Positions 16,265 through 26,145 of a stretch of DNA of 64,000 nucleotides are shown in pieces (the stretch's first letter is position 1; each line of letters begins with the position of its first letter). Made by a program: the position numbers and the translations under genes. The stretch is from Pseudomonadota bacterium (lineage in GTDB: Bacteria > Pseudomonadota > Alphaproteobacteria > Sphingomonadales > Sphingomonadaceae): NCBI GenBank assembly GCA_023394965.1, contig JAEWZX010000042.1, positions 186,001 to 250,000 on the forward strand, given 5' to 3'. The notes beneath the pieces were generated by a model. It was not told the DNA's origin. It worked only from the letters and a program-made list of their open reading frames with translations, and made no database searches.

Positions 16265-18118
16265 TTATGCCCCCTGTTCAGCGGTCTTATTTCGTCTGCG
16301 GTCACGCTTGGCAGCAGCGTCCTGGGCGGTGCGCTCCTGGGGGGGAGCGAAGCTGACGATGACGTCTCCCGCGCGTGGCTCCGGCCGCGCTGCGTGCGTA
16401 AAGAAGCGGATCGTGCCGTTTTCGCGAACCAGCAGCAGCATTGCAGCGGCATCTGGCAGACGCTCCCGGGCAGCGTCGAAGCCAAACTCTTCCGAAAGCT
16501 TGGTCTTGCGGAACACCCAACCACGTGAAAGCCGTTCATTTACGTCTTCTACGCCGAAGCCGCTTTCGAAGAGCGCCCGGCCACGGATACTGCTGGGCAG
16601 AGAATGCCGGTCGTCCTCGTCTACCGCATCACCCAACTGAAACACTGTGTCTCGCCCGATTTCGTAAGCGAACTCGTTGCAAACAAGGGCATTATAGGCC
16701 TCGTTCTCCGTCGCTGCGACCAACACCGCGTAGGGTGCCAGGTCGAGATTGTGCTCGGTCGCTTCGTTAAGGATCTCACCATGATAGAACGGCAGCCCTT
16801 TCTGGCGAGCAAGGGCCAGACGCTGCCAGCTCGCATCGACGATCATCACTGGTGCTTTGAGATCCTTCATCATCATCGCCAGCGAGATAGTCCACGGTGT
16901 GCTGCCGACGATGATGATACCGGGACGGTTACTGCCCTTCAGCTTGAGAAGCTTGGCGACCAGGTCGATGGTGAAGCCATGGGCGACGATAGTGGCCACC
17001 ACAACTGCAAAGCTGAGCCCGATCAGCGCTGTGCCATCATAGCCAATCTCTTCCAGGCGGAGCGCAAACAGCCCCGAAATGGCCACAAGCACAATGCCCC
17101 GTGGCGCAATCCAAGCGAGAAACAGGCGCTCATTCCATGGAACAGAACTACCGAGCAGACTCAGCAGTATGGTCGCCGGGCGAACCAGAAAAAGGAGTGC
17201 CAGAAGAAACAGGCCGAAGTTCCAGTTGAGATAGGCAAGCTCCTCAAACTTCAGGCTGGATGAAAGAAGGATAAAAATGCCCGAAATCAGCAATACCGCC
17301 ACGTTCTGCTTGAACGGATGAATGCTTCGTAGCGACGACACGTTCATATTTGCCAGCGCCACGCCCATCACTGTCACAGCGACCAGTCCGGCTTCATGCT
17401 CGATCTGATTCGACAGGACGAACACGACGATAACCGCAGTGAGCAGGACGGGAACCTTAAGAAACTCAGGCACAGTCCCACGCGGAAACGCCCAGGCGAT
17501 GGCCGCTGCTGCGACGTATCCGATCAGACCAGCGAGGATTGCGGCGAAGATGAGCGGCGGAACGACTTCAAACAGACCCGCGTCAGGCGATGCCGTTACC
17601 GCACGAAAGTATTCGTAGGCGACAACGGCGAACAGGGCACCGATGGGATCATTGACGATCGCCTCCCATTTGAGAATGGCTGCCGGGCGGGATTTGACCG
17701 AGGATTGCCGCAACAGGGGCATCACAACTGTCGGCCCGGTGACAACCAGAATACCGGCAAAGAGAATGGCGACAGGCCACTCAAGGCCACCGATAGAGTG
17801 GGCGGCAAACGCACCCAGGACCCACGCAATCGGCCCGCCAAGAAGAACAAGCCGCCACACCCCTTCTCCGGCATGGCGCAGTTCCCGCAGATCAAGGCTG
17901 AGACCGCCTTCGAACAGAATCAGCGCAACACCGATGGCAATCATCGGATCGAGCAGTTCGCCGAAGGCATGTTCGGGATCGAACAGGCCCAGCACCGGCC
18001 CTGCCAGAAAGCCCGCCGCCAACATCAGGACGATCGCTGGCCATCCGGTACGCCAGGCCACCCACTGAGCGCCTATGCCCAGCATGCCGACCATTGCAAT
18101 AACTAGTGACTGTTCCAT
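16265..18118 (-). CDS. CPA1-type cation:proton antiporter with TrkA-N domain
   Basis: 617 residues. About 12 membrane helices (residues 5-395) of the monovalent cation:proton antiporter family, with the helix-5-like NDPIGALFAVV motif whose Asp pair is used for ion exchange. A C-terminal cytoplasmic Rossmann domain (TrkA-N, about 400-520, IIIVGSTPWTISLAMMM) and a TrkA-C-like region follow; these usually gate the transporter through nucleotide or redox state. Probably Na+/H+ or K+/H+ exchange for pH or salt homeostasis, fitting a marine or brackish sphingomonad. Its stop is four bases from the OmpA lipoprotein start. Confidence 0.9.
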   Translation of the reverse strand: MEQSLVIAMVGMLGIGAQWVAWRTGWPAIVLMLAAGFLAGPVLGLFDPEHAFGELLDPMIAIGVALILFEGGLSLDLRELRHAGEGVWRLVLLGGPIAWVLGAFAAHSIGGLEWPVAILFAGILVVTGPTVVMPLLRQSSVKSRPAAILKWEAIVNDPIGALFAVVAYEYFRAVTASPDAGLFEVVPPLIFAAILAGLIGYVAAAAIAWAFPRGTVPEFLKVPVLLTAVIVVFVLSNQIEHEAGLVAVTVMGVALANMNVSSLRSIHPFKQNVAVLLISGIFILLSSSLKFEELAYLNWNFGLFLLALLFLVRPATILLSLLGSSVPWNERLFLAWIAPRGIVLVAISGLFALRLEEIGYDGTALIGLSFAVVVATIVAHGFTIDLVAKLLKLKGSNRPGIIIVGSTPWTISLAMMMKDLKAPVMIVDASWQRLALARQKGLPFYHGEILNEATEHNLDLAPYAVLVAATENEAYNALVCNEFAYEIGRDTVFQLGDAVDEDDRHSLPSSIRGRALFESGFGVEDVNERLSRGWVFRKTKLSEEFGFDAARERLPDAAAMLLLVRENGTIRFFTHAARPEPRAGDVIVSFAPPQERTAQDAAAKRDRRRNKTAEQGA

Positions 18119-18219
18119 GCCCCTCTCTAACTACGCGAATACTTCGCGGGTCAGGACGCCGCGCGGACGCCAGTGCTATTAATGCGTAACCCTCGTATTA
18201 TTTCCGTCCGGCCACGAAC

Positions 18220-18750
18220 TCAGTCGCCGTCGAAGGTCATCAGGCATCGAATCTCAACCGCTTCCTGGCCGAGTCTATCGCGTCCGCCGAGATCCGGGAG
18301 GTCGATGACAAAGGCCGCACGATCGACCGCTGCACCAGCCTGTCGCAAAAGCTGTGTTGCCGCAACCGAAGTTCCTCCCGTGGCAAGCAGATCATCGACT
18401 ATAGCTACTCTTTGACCTTCCCTAATGGCGTCGGGATCCATCTCAAGACGATCAAGCCCATATTCCAATTCATAGTCCACACCGATTACCCTGCAGGGCA
18501 GTTTGCCTGGCTTGCGGACCGGTATGAATGGCAGACTCATATGGGCAGCCACCGCTGCTCCGAAAATAAATCCCCGCGCCTCCATTCCAGCGATCGCTTC
18601 GGCGCCACGGACTTCATTTGCGAGCCATTCAATCGTTGTACGAAAACCGGACCCATCGCCGATCAAGGTGGTGACATCGCGGAACTGGATGCCCGCGCGG
18701 GGAAAATCCGGAATCGTTCTTACCAACGCTTTCAGGTCAGTGGGTGTCAA
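18220..18750 (-). CDS. apt: Adenine phosphoribosyltransferase
   Basis: Salvages adenine to AMP using PRPP. 176 residues. Starts MTPTDLKALVRTIPDFPRAGIQFRD in which PDFPxxGIxFRD is the family N-terminus; the PRPP-binding motif is AIVDDLLATGGTSVAA near residues 120-135; GMEARGFIFGAAVA near 55-68 is the purine-side loop. It lies 80 bases beyond the cytochrome bc1 operon, with that operon's terminator in between, so it probably has its own promoter. Confidence 0.95.
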   Translation of the reverse strand: MTPTDLKALVRTIPDFPRAGIQFRDVTTLIGDGSGFRTTIEWLANEVRGAEAIAGMEARGFIFGAAVAAHMSLPFIPVRKPGKLPCRVIGVDYELEYGLDRLEMDPDAIREGQRVAIVDDLLATGGTSVAATQLLRQAGAAVDRAAFVIDLPDLGGRDRLGQEAVEIRCLMTFDGD

Positions 18751-18765
18751 AGTCGCTCCCCAGAA

Positions 18766-18805
18766 AATGAAAACGCCCCTCGCATCTCAAGGATGCAAGG
18801 GGCGT
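18766..18805 (-). terminator. Intrinsic terminator of the cytochrome bc1 operon
   Basis: On the minus strand an approximately 15-base near-perfect stem (arms 773-787 and 791-805 of the 18 kb block) with a tight loop is followed by TTTTCATTTTC. It lies between the end of petC and the apt start, so it closes petABC. Confidence 0.85.
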
Positions 18806-18830
18806 CGGTCATTTGCAAAAGACAGGCCAG

Positions 18831-19682
18831 TTAGGCTTTTTTACGCTTTGCAGCTGCCCAGATCTGTTTCTTTGAAAGATAAGCCAGAACGGTTGCAAAC
18901 AGCAGGAAGATCAGCACCGGCCAACCAGTCTGCTTGCGCTTCACCAACGTTGGTTCCGCTGTCCATGTCAGGAATGCGGCCACGTCCGTTGCCATCTGTT
19001 CGATAGTCGCTTCGGTACCGTCGTCGTAAGTGACCTGCCCGGTGGTGGTAAGCGGCGGCGCCATCGCGAGGTTCAGATTGGGGAAGTACGGGTTGTGGTG
19101 CAGGCCAGGCCCCGGAGCAGCTTCCGGATGATGTTCGAGCAGCTCTGCCGTCGGCTCCTGATATCCCATCAACAGCGAAGCAACGTAGTTCGTGCCATTG
19201 CCACGAGCCTTCGTCATCAGCGAAAGGTCAGGCGGAATGGCGTTGTTGTTCGCAGCCGCTGCGGCAACATTGTTCGGATAGGGCGACGGGAAATAGTCCG
19301 TCGGAAGGCCCGGACGTGTCGTGGCTTCGCCAGTGTTGGGATCAATGCCCGGCACCTGCTTTGAAGCTGCGAATGCCTTCACCTGGCTTTCGTCATAGCC
19401 AATTTGCTCAAGATCGCGGAATGCCACGAACTTGAGGCTGTGGCATGCCGAGCAGACTTCATTGTAAACCTTGAAGCCGCGCTGAAGCTGTTGGACGTCC
19501 CATTTACCGAAAGGCCCGTCGAAGGAATAAGCAATGTCCTGCGGCTTTTCATAGGGTAGGTGGCCCGGTGCCTCTTCGGTTATCGCGGCATAGGCACCGA
19601 CAACAAAAGAGTAGAGGGCTACGACCGCAAAACCGAGGCCGACGAGAATAGCAACGAGGCGGATGCTGAGAAGCTTTGTCAT
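18831..19682 (-). CDS. petC: Cytochrome c1 of the bc1 complex
   Basis: Membrane-anchored c-type haem subunit that passes electrons from the Rieske protein to cytochrome c. 283 residues: N-terminal export signal/helix (about 10-33), haem-binding CSACH near residue 80 in EVCSACHSLKF, a periplasmic body with AMAPPLTTTGQV containing the probable axial Met, and a C-terminal anchor helix (about 253-272) with a lysine-rich end. Third gene of petABC, 18 bases after petB, followed by an intrinsic terminator. Confidence 0.96.
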   Translation of the reverse strand: MTKLLSIRLVAILVGLGFAVVALYSFVVGAYAAITEEAPGHLPYEKPQDIAYSFDGPFGKWDVQQLQRGFKVYNEVCSACHSLKFVAFRDLEQIGYDESQVKAFAASKQVPGIDPNTGEATTRPGLPTDYFPSPYPNNVAAAAANNNAIPPDLSLMTKARGNGTNYVASLLMGYQEPTAELLEHHPEAAPGPGLHHNPYFPNLNLAMAPPLTTTGQVTYDDGTEATIEQMATDVAAFLTWTAEPTLVKRKQTGWPVLIFLLFATVLAYLSKKQIWAAAKRKKA

Positions 19683-19700
19683 GTCTTTTCTCGTACTCGG

Positions 19701-20996
19701 TTAGGCGACCGTCTGGGCGTTTTCGCCAACCACGGCCTTATCGTCGGAGCCGAGAACGGCTTCGGTGATCGAATATGGCAGCGGCTGAGGCTTCTCGACT
19801 TGACTGACGATCGGCAGGATCACCAGGAAGTGCAGGAAGTAGTACGCCGTGGCGATCTGGCTCATCATCACGAACGGTTCTTCTGCCGGAGCACCGCCAC
19901 AATAGAACAGCACCGCCATTGCAGGGATCAACCCAAACCAGAAGAACTTGCGGAACAACGGGCGATAATGACCGCTGCGTACCGGTGACTTGTCCAGCCA
20001 AGGCAGGAAGAACCAGATCAGGATCGAACCGAACATCGCGATCACGCCCATCAGCTTGGCCGGGATGAACAGGAAGTCGACAGTGAAAGCACGCAGAATC
20101 GCGTAGAACGGCCAGAAGTACCATTCAGGAACGATGTGCGCTGGTGTCGAGAGCGGGTTGGCTTCGATATAATTGTCCGGGTGGCCCAGCATGTTCGGCA
20201 TGAAGAAGACCAGCGAGAAGAACAGGATGAGAGCAACGCCGAGACCGAAACCATCTTTCGCCGTGTAATACGGGTGGAACGGCAGCGTATCGCTTTCCTG
20301 CTTCACTTCCACGCCCGTCGGGTTCGAAGAGCCCGGAATGTGCAGTGCCCAAATGTGCAGGATAACCACGCCGGCAATTACGAACGGCAGAAGGAAGTGC
20401 AGGCTGAAGAAGCGGTTGAGCGTTGCATTGTCCGGAGCAAATCCACCCAGCAACCAGATCTGGATCGGCTCACCGACCAGCGGAATTGCACCAAACAGAC
20501 CGGTGATCACCTTGGCAGCCCAGAAGCTCATCTGACCCCAGGGCAACACATACCCCATAAAGGCAGTCGCCATCATGAGCAGGAAAATGACCACGCCGAG
20601 CAACCAGATCATTTCGCGCGGGGCCTTGTACGACGAGTAGAAGAAGCCGCGGAAGATGTGCAGATAGACGACAATAAAGAAGAAGCTGGCGCCATTGGCA
20701 TGGGCATAGCGCATCAGCCAGCCCCAATTGACGTCGCGCATCAAATGCTCGGTCGTCGCGAAGGCGACTTGTGCATTGGCGGCATAATGCATCGCCAGAA
20801 CGACACCGGTGACGATCTGCACCACCAGGAAGAAACCGGCGAGGACGCCGAAATTCCAGAAATAGGAGAGATTGCGCGGAACCGGGTAACCGGCACCGAC
20901 AGCGTTGTAGACGAGGCGCGGCAGCGGCAGCTTCTCGTCGAAAAACCTCATGACCGGATTGGTCGGGGTATATTCCTTGGCCCAGGGAAAGCTCAT
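19701..20996 (-). CDS. petB: Cytochrome b of the bc1 complex
   Basis: Di-haem integral membrane core of ubiquinol:cytochrome c oxidoreductase. 431 residues with eight helices. The four axial histidines appear in RYAHANGAS and VVYLHIFRG, and in SLHFLLPF and ILHIWALH. The Qo-site PEWY motif is in HIVPEWYFWPFYAILR near residue 290. It lies 23 bases after petA. Fused b/c1 forms exist elsewhere, but here cytochrome c1 is separate. Confidence 0.97.
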   Translation of the reverse strand: MSFPWAKEYTPTNPVMRFFDEKLPLPRLVYNAVGAGYPVPRNLSYFWNFGVLAGFFLVVQIVTGVVLAMHYAANAQVAFATTEHLMRDVNWGWLMRYAHANGASFFFIVVYLHIFRGFFYSSYKAPREMIWLLGVVIFLLMMATAFMGYVLPWGQMSFWAAKVITGLFGAIPLVGEPIQIWLLGGFAPDNATLNRFFSLHFLLPFVIAGVVILHIWALHIPGSSNPTGVEVKQESDTLPFHPYYTAKDGFGLGVALILFFSLVFFMPNMLGHPDNYIEANPLSTPAHIVPEWYFWPFYAILRAFTVDFLFIPAKLMGVIAMFGSILIWFFLPWLDKSPVRSGHYRPLFRKFFWFGLIPAMAVLFYCGGAPAEEPFVMMSQIATAYYFLHFLVILPIVSQVEKPQPLPYSITEAVLGSDDKAVVGENAQTVA

Positions 20997-21019
20997 CGTT
21001 TCGTCTCTTCTCTCTAAGC

Positions 21020-21592
21020 TCAGCCGACCTGAATGACGGTGTCCGAAGTGAACTGATATTCCGGCACTTCGAGATTCGCCGGCGCAGGACCCTTACGGAT
21101 ACGACCGGCAGTGTCGTAGTGCGAACCATGGCAGGGGCAGAAATAGCCGCCGTATTCGCCTTTGACTTCGCCTTCGGCGGCACCAAGGGGAACGCAACCA
21201 AGGTGGGTACAAACACCCATGGTCACGAGCATATCCTCGTGCCCTTCCTTCGTCCGCTCCGCGAGAGTCTGCGGGTCACGCAAGGTGCTGGCATTGACGG
21301 CATTGGCCGCTTGAATTTCCGCGCTCGTCAGGCGGCGCACAAACAGAGGCTGCTTGCGGAACACGGCCTTGATTGCCTGCCCCGGCTCAATTGCCGAGAC
21401 ATCGACTTCGGTCGAGCTTGCAGCAAGCACATCCTTCGACGGAGCCATCTGACTGACCAAGGGATAGACGACTGCAAGGCCGCCAATACCCACCGCACTT
21501 ACTGCGGCGATGTCGAGAAAATCGCGACGGCGCATACCGTCGTCGGTAACGCCTTCCGTTTCGGGGGTTGCGGTTACAGCGGTGTCTGCCAT
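21020..21592 (-). CDS. petA: Rieske iron-sulfur subunit of the bc1 complex
   Basis: Carries electrons from ubiquinol to cytochrome c1. 190 residues from the ATG at 21592; the open frame extends 61 codons further but lacks family features. A Tat-like signal RRRDFLDIAAVSAVG at about 21-35 also forms the membrane anchor. The 2Fe-2S ligands are in CTHLGC (about 128) and CPCHGSHYD (about 148). First gene of petABC; an AAGG-type ribosome site precedes the start. Confidence 0.96.
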   Translation of the reverse strand: MADTAVTATPETEGVTDDGMRRRDFLDIAAVSAVGIGGLAVVYPLVSQMAPSKDVLAASSTEVDVSAIEPGQAIKAVFRKQPLFVRRLTSAEIQAANAVNASTLRDPQTLAERTKEGHEDMLVTMGVCTHLGCVPLGAAEGEVKGEYGGYFCPCHGSHYDTAGRIRKGPAPANLEVPEYQFTSDTVIQVG

Positions 21593-21822
21593 CAGCGCTT
21601 TGCCTTGCCTGCCTTGGTACTGTGCCTGAACCCTGGCGGGTTTCGACACTTTTTGCGAATCCATTGCCGGACATTTTGAAAAGGCGGCGCGCCCGAAAAA
21701 TACGGTGCGTACGCGGAAGCCCCCCAGTGTGCCCGGTTTGGACGCGCCTCTAGCCGCTATACGACGGGTTGCCAACCGCCATTTTGGCCAGCTTTGTGGT
21801 CAGCGTGCAATCTTACAGATGA

Positions 21823-22485
21823 TTAAGTCGGAAGCGCAATGATGCTGACCTGCCGGCCATCGTTTGCCTCTCCCCGATGCGTTGCGCGACGATAGGAGAA
21901 GAAACGATCAGGCTGGGTGTATGTGTCTTGCTGCAGATCCTCGACCTGGCCGACGCCTGCGGCATTTAAGCGATGGGCGACGTAGGAAGACAGATCGAAC
22001 TGATAATGCCCCGGTTCGCCCGCGCTGAAAAACCGTGCATCGTCTTCATCGAACCGCTCCCGGAATGCCAGATCGACTTCATAGCTGTCCTGCGCGATGG
22101 TCGGGCCGATTGCCGCCCTGATTCGCTGACGCTGCGCGCCGAGCGAAACCATCGCCCCAATTGTATTTTCGATCACACCGCCGACCGCCCCACGCCATCC
22201 TGCATGCGCAGCGCCAACAACATTGGCTTCCAAATCAGCCAATAGCACCGGCGCACAATCAGCGGTAACGATGCTGAGCGCAAGACCACGTCGCGCCGTT
22301 ACCAAGGCATCCGCCTCTGGCGGTTGTTCCCATGGCCCGGTGACCGTTACAGCCGAGGCTGAGTGCACTTGTCTCAGACGAACAACAACCGAGCCCGGCA
22401 ACACATCGGCTGCAGTCAGTCCTTTTGCAGTCGAAAACCCATGCGGTGTCGCAGCGAGCACTTTCGCTTTCAGGAAGCCTTCCAT
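21823..22485 (-). CDS. pgeF: Peptidoglycan editing factor PgeF (multicopper-polyphenol-oxidase-like, YfiH family)
   Basis: Family members remove mis-incorporated amino acids from UDP-MurNAc peptides. 220 residues with the conserved zinc/Cys triad context: RLRQVHSASAV, TADCAPVLL near residue 90 and AAHAGWRGAV near 110. It ends with the FFSYRR signature near the C-terminus. It starts 7 bases after the pepN stop, so it is probably the second gene of a pepN-pgeF unit. Confidence 0.92.
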   Translation of the reverse strand: MEGFLKAKVLAATPHGFSTAKGLTAADVLPGSVVVRLRQVHSASAVTVTGPWEQPPEADALVTARRGLALSIVTADCAPVLLADLEANVVGAAHAGWRGAVGGVIENTIGAMVSLGAQRQRIRAAIGPTIAQDSYEVDLAFRERFDEDDARFFSAGEPGHYQFDLSSYVAHRLNAAGVGQVEDLQQDTYTQPDRFFSYRRATHRGEANDGRQVSIIALPT

Positions 22486-22492
22486 CCGACAA

Positions 22493-25144
22493 CTATCCCA
22501 GAGAACGCGTAACCTGTTCGAACGTATCGCGCGACAGGGCAGGTGCTGCAGCGATTCTCTCCAGTGCCTCGCGCATCAACTTTGCCCGCCCCTGTTCAAT
22601 TCGGCCCCAGCGCCCCAAGGAGGGGACAAATCGCGCGGCAGTCTGGGCATTGATCGGATCAAGCTCCAAAATAAGATCGGCGATCATATTGTAACCTTCG
22701 CCATCTGCAGCGTGGAATGCGGCGGGGTTTGCGGCAAAGACCATGTAGAGAGAGCGAACCCGATTGGGGTTCTTAAGAGTGAAATCCGGATGGTCGCGCA
22801 ACGCCTTCACATGTTCAATGGCATGTGGGTGCAGTGAGCTCGCCTGCAACGCGAACCACTTGTCGATCACCAGCGCATTGCCCTGATAGCGATTGTAGAA
22901 ATCGAGCAACTTGCCGGTGCGTTCCGCACTGTCGAGCCCCGCAAGAACCATCAGCGCACCCTGGCGGTCGGTCATATTGTCCGCCTTGTCATACTGATGA
23001 GCGGCCAGTTGCGCGGCCTTTGCAGGATCGCTGGCAGCGGTATAGCCCAGCACGAGTGTCTTGACCTTACGCGCTCCCTTGGCGGCCGCGTCGAGCGAAA
23101 ACGGGATTTGCTCTGCGCGATCATAGAGGGCGTGAAATTCCTTTGCCAAACGCTGGCCGATATCAGCCTTCAGCGCCTCTCTTTCGGCGTGAATGCGACC
23201 TGGGTCGGACACCGGCATCTGCTCGGCAATATAGGCTTGGCCGGGCATCGACATCAGTTCGCCGCGCATCAGATCATCGAGCGCAGCGTCGTCCACCACA
23301 GCCCTCAGCGCCTGCGCAATGTCACCACGTGCGGCTTCGCGATCATTGTTTCCGAGATCGCCCGTTGTAGCAGCGACGAGATAGCCCGTCATCAGTTCCT
23401 GCATGGCTTCATATCGAGCGAAAGGATCATCATCTCTCGCGGCGAGGAATACGAGGTCTTCGCGCGGAACATTTCGTTCGATCGACACGGGGGCGGAGAA
23501 GGTCCGATTGATCGAAAGCACAGGCTCGTTGGCATAGCCATCGAAACTGAATTCAGCCTTCTCCCTATCGAGAATCACGAGTTCTTCACCTCGGTGCTCG
23601 CCAGACTCGCGGTCGAACAGCGCGAGCTTGAGTGGGATCGGCACCGGCTGTTTTACAGCCTGTCCAGGCGTTGCTGGAACTGTCTGTGCCAACGTCAGCT
23701 TCGCGGTGCTGCCACTATGGTGCACTTCGACGCTCACTTTCGGAGTGCCTGCCTGCGAGTACCAGAGCCGAAACTGGCTCAGATCCATGTCGGCACCATC
23801 TTCAATCGATGCGACGAAATCTTCACAAGTGGCAGCTTCGCCATCGTGACGGTCGAAATAGAGATCCGTACCGCGGCGGAAACGCTCTTCCCCTGCCATG
23901 GTCCGCATCATGCGGATCACTTCGGCGCCCTTGTTATAGATCGTCGCAGTGTAGAAATTGCTGATCTCGCGATAGGAATCAGGGCGGATCGGGTGCGCCA
24001 GAGGGCCGGAATCCTCGGGGAACTGCACCCCCCGCAGCACGCGCACGTCTTCGATCCGTTTTACCGGCGCACTGCCCATATCCTGGCTGAACAGCTGATC
24101 GCGCAGCACTGTGAAACCTTCCTTCAGGCTCAACTGGAACCAGTCCCGGCAGGTAATCCGATTGCCCGACCAGTTGTGAAAATATTCGTGCCCGATTACG
24201 CCTTCAATGCCGTCATAATCGCCATCGGTGGCTGTGTCAGGGTCAGCAAGGACATACTTCGTATTGAAGATATTCAGCCCCTTGTTCTCCATCGCCCCCA
24301 TGTTGAAATCTGACACGGCAACGATGTTGAACAGATCGAGATCGTATTCACGTCCAAAAGTTTCTTCATCCCATTTCATGGACCTTTTCAGGCTTTCCAT
24401 AGCGTGTTCGGTGCGGGCAAGATCGCCCTTGCGCACCCACACATTCAGTTCCACCTCACGCCCACCAACGGTCGTGAAACTATCGGTCCTGGCGACCAGA
24501 TCGCCTGCCACCAGCGCGAAAAGATAGGACGGCTTGGGCCATGGATCGTGCCATTCCGCCCAGTGTACTTCACCGTCATCCCCCTGATCGGTGCGATTGC
24601 CGTTGCAGAGAAGCACCGGGAACTGCGCTTTTGGGCCGTGCACGCGCACGGAGTAAGTGCTGAGCACATCGGGGCGGTCCGGGAAAAATGTTATGCGACG
24701 GAATCCTTCCGCCTCACATTGTGTGCAAAGCATCCCGCTGGAGGCGTACAGCCCCATCAACTGCGAATTCTCGGACGGATCCAGCTCCGTAACTATCTTG
24801 AGAGTGTGCCGTTCGCCTTCCAGTGTGACAATCAGATCGTCACCGTCCATCATGTGCCCGGCGCATTCACCTCCATCACAGCTGAGCGAGACGAGTTCAA
24901 GACCATCCCCGTTCAGACGGATGGTTGGCGAAGGGTCAGCATCCGGATTGCGTTCTATATCCAGAGTCGTGACGACACGCGTCTTCTGCAAGCCGAGATC
25001 GAACTCCATTCTGATTGCCGGCACCAACCACGGAAAAGGTGTGTAATCAGCACGGTGAATTACCGGGGGTGCCTTGGGTTCGAACGCTGCATCGGCCATT
25101 TCGGGGTTGCCGTCGGGCGTGGCGGGGGTGCGCGCAATATCCAT
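22493..25144 (-). CDS. pepN: Aminopeptidase N (M1 family)
   Basis: Broad-specificity zinc aminopeptidase of cytosolic peptide turnover. 883 residues, the proteobacterial PepN length. The exopeptidase GAMEN motif lies near residue 281 and the zinc motif HEYFHNWSGN with the downstream Glu in SLKEGFT near 318-340 (HExxH-18-E). The C-terminal two thirds has the PepN alpha-helical domain. The start is MDIARTPATPDG at 25144. It is divergent from the epimerase-like gene across 215 bases and is followed closely by pgeF. Confidence 0.97.
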   Translation of the reverse strand: MDIARTPATPDGNPEMADAAFEPKAPPVIHRADYTPFPWLVPAIRMEFDLGLQKTRVVTTLDIERNPDADPSPTIRLNGDGLELVSLSCDGGECAGHMMDGDDLIVTLEGERHTLKIVTELDPSENSQLMGLYASSGMLCTQCEAEGFRRITFFPDRPDVLSTYSVRVHGPKAQFPVLLCNGNRTDQGDDGEVHWAEWHDPWPKPSYLFALVAGDLVARTDSFTTVGGREVELNVWVRKGDLARTEHAMESLKRSMKWDEETFGREYDLDLFNIVAVSDFNMGAMENKGLNIFNTKYVLADPDTATDGDYDGIEGVIGHEYFHNWSGNRITCRDWFQLSLKEGFTVLRDQLFSQDMGSAPVKRIEDVRVLRGVQFPEDSGPLAHPIRPDSYREISNFYTATIYNKGAEVIRMMRTMAGEERFRRGTDLYFDRHDGEAATCEDFVASIEDGADMDLSQFRLWYSQAGTPKVSVEVHHSGSTAKLTLAQTVPATPGQAVKQPVPIPLKLALFDRESGEHRGEELVILDREKAEFSFDGYANEPVLSINRTFSAPVSIERNVPREDLVFLAARDDDPFARYEAMQELMTGYLVAATTGDLGNNDREAARGDIAQALRAVVDDAALDDLMRGELMSMPGQAYIAEQMPVSDPGRIHAEREALKADIGQRLAKEFHALYDRAEQIPFSLDAAAKGARKVKTLVLGYTAASDPAKAAQLAAHQYDKADNMTDRQGALMVLAGLDSAERTGKLLDFYNRYQGNALVIDKWFALQASSLHPHAIEHVKALRDHPDFTLKNPNRVRSLYMVFAANPAAFHAADGEGYNMIADLILELDPINAQTAARFVPSLGRWGRIEQGRAKLMREALERIAAAPALSRDTFEQVTRSLG

Positions 25145-25359
25145 TGATGTCCTATCATTTCTAGGCTGACTTGCTCTGTCATCCCTTGCAACGCCCGTCG
25201 AGAGCTTGTGTTCATTCGACGGACCGCGGAAACGGAGCGATTGACAGTTTTGCAGTGCTGCAGCACCGGATGGGACGAGATGTGTAACCTACCGGACCTG
25301 ATTGCCACCGCCCGCGGCTTCCACACCGCGACCACAGCACCTAACCATCTTGGCAACAA

Positions 25360-26145
25360 ATGAGCCGCCTGCTGATTTTTGGCCTTGGCTACACTGGATC
25401 ACGTATCGCTGAAGCAATGCGTGCAAGGGGCTGGCAGGTCGATGCCACCGGAAGTGCTGGCAACATCACTTTTGACGACGGGAACGAAGTATCGGCAGTC
25501 TTGGCGCGTACGTCGCATGTCCTGAGTTCCGTTCCGCCATCCGATGGCCAGGACCCGGTTCTCGAAAGCTATGGCAGCACCTTACACAGCAAGACCCTAT
25601 GCTACCTTTCTTCCACTGGCGTTTACGGGGACGCGAAAGGGGCTTGGGTGGATGAATCTTCACCTACGGGTGGAGGACGGCGAACTGCACGGGCAGAATG
25701 CGATGCGCGGTGGATGGAGTTGGGCGCGCGGGTATTCCGCCTGCCGGGCATTTACGGACCCGATCGGAGTGCACTGGACCGTGTCGCACAGGATAAAGGA
25801 CACCGGATAGACTTGCCTGGGCAAGTGTTCAGCCGGATACATGTAGACGATATCGTGGCAGGGATCGTGGATGCGATAGAACGGCATGCGCCAGCGGGGG
25901 CCTATAATCTATCGGACGATTTGCCGACCAGCCAGAACGTCGTCATCGAAGAGGCTGCCCGACTTATAGGAGTTTCGCCTCCGCCTCTTCAGACTATCGA
26001 ACAAGCCGAACTTTCGCCAATGGCGCGTGGTTTCTACGCCGAGAACCGCCGTGTCGCCAATGGGAAAGCCAAACGCCTCCTCCATTGGAAACCCCGCTAT
26101 CCCACCTATCGCGAAGGTCTCGCTGCGATCATGGCTCTGGCGTAG
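25360..26145 (+). CDS. NAD(P)-dependent epimerase/dehydratase-like protein (YeeZ-like SDR)
   Basis: 261 residues. N-terminal nucleotide-binding LLIFGLGYTGSRIAEAM (a GLGYTG variant of the Rossmann glycine motif), YLSSTGVYGD near residue 85 with the SDR catalytic Ser/Tyr arrangement altered (no clear YxxxK at the expected distance), and FSRIHVDDIVAGI near 170. These features match the extended-SDR YeeZ group, substrate unknown. Its 3' end overlaps the convergent EamA transporter gene by 17 bases. Confidence 0.82.
   Translation: MSRLLIFGLGYTGSRIAEAMRARGWQVDATGSAGNITFDDGNEVSAVLARTSHVLSSVPPSDGQDPVLESYGSTLHSKTLCYLSSTGVYGDAKGAWVDESSPTGGGRRTARAECDARWMELGARVFRLPGIYGPDRSALDRVAQDKGHRIDLPGQVFSRIHVDDIVAGIVDAIERHAPAGAYNLSDDLPTSQNVVIEEAARLIGVSPPPLQTIEQAELSPMARGFYAENRRVANGKAKRLLHWKPRYPTYREGLAAIMALA

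Noticed and set aside
22997..24313. 438-codon open frame antisense to pepN
   Set aside because: It mirrors high-GC third-position bias of pepN, has no domain features and lies wholly inside an intact M1 peptidase gene.
25240..25270. TTGACA and a GTGCTGCAGCAC palindrome in the pepN/epimerase gap
   Set aside because: No -10 partner at suitable spacing, and a 12-base palindrome of this type is expected by chance.
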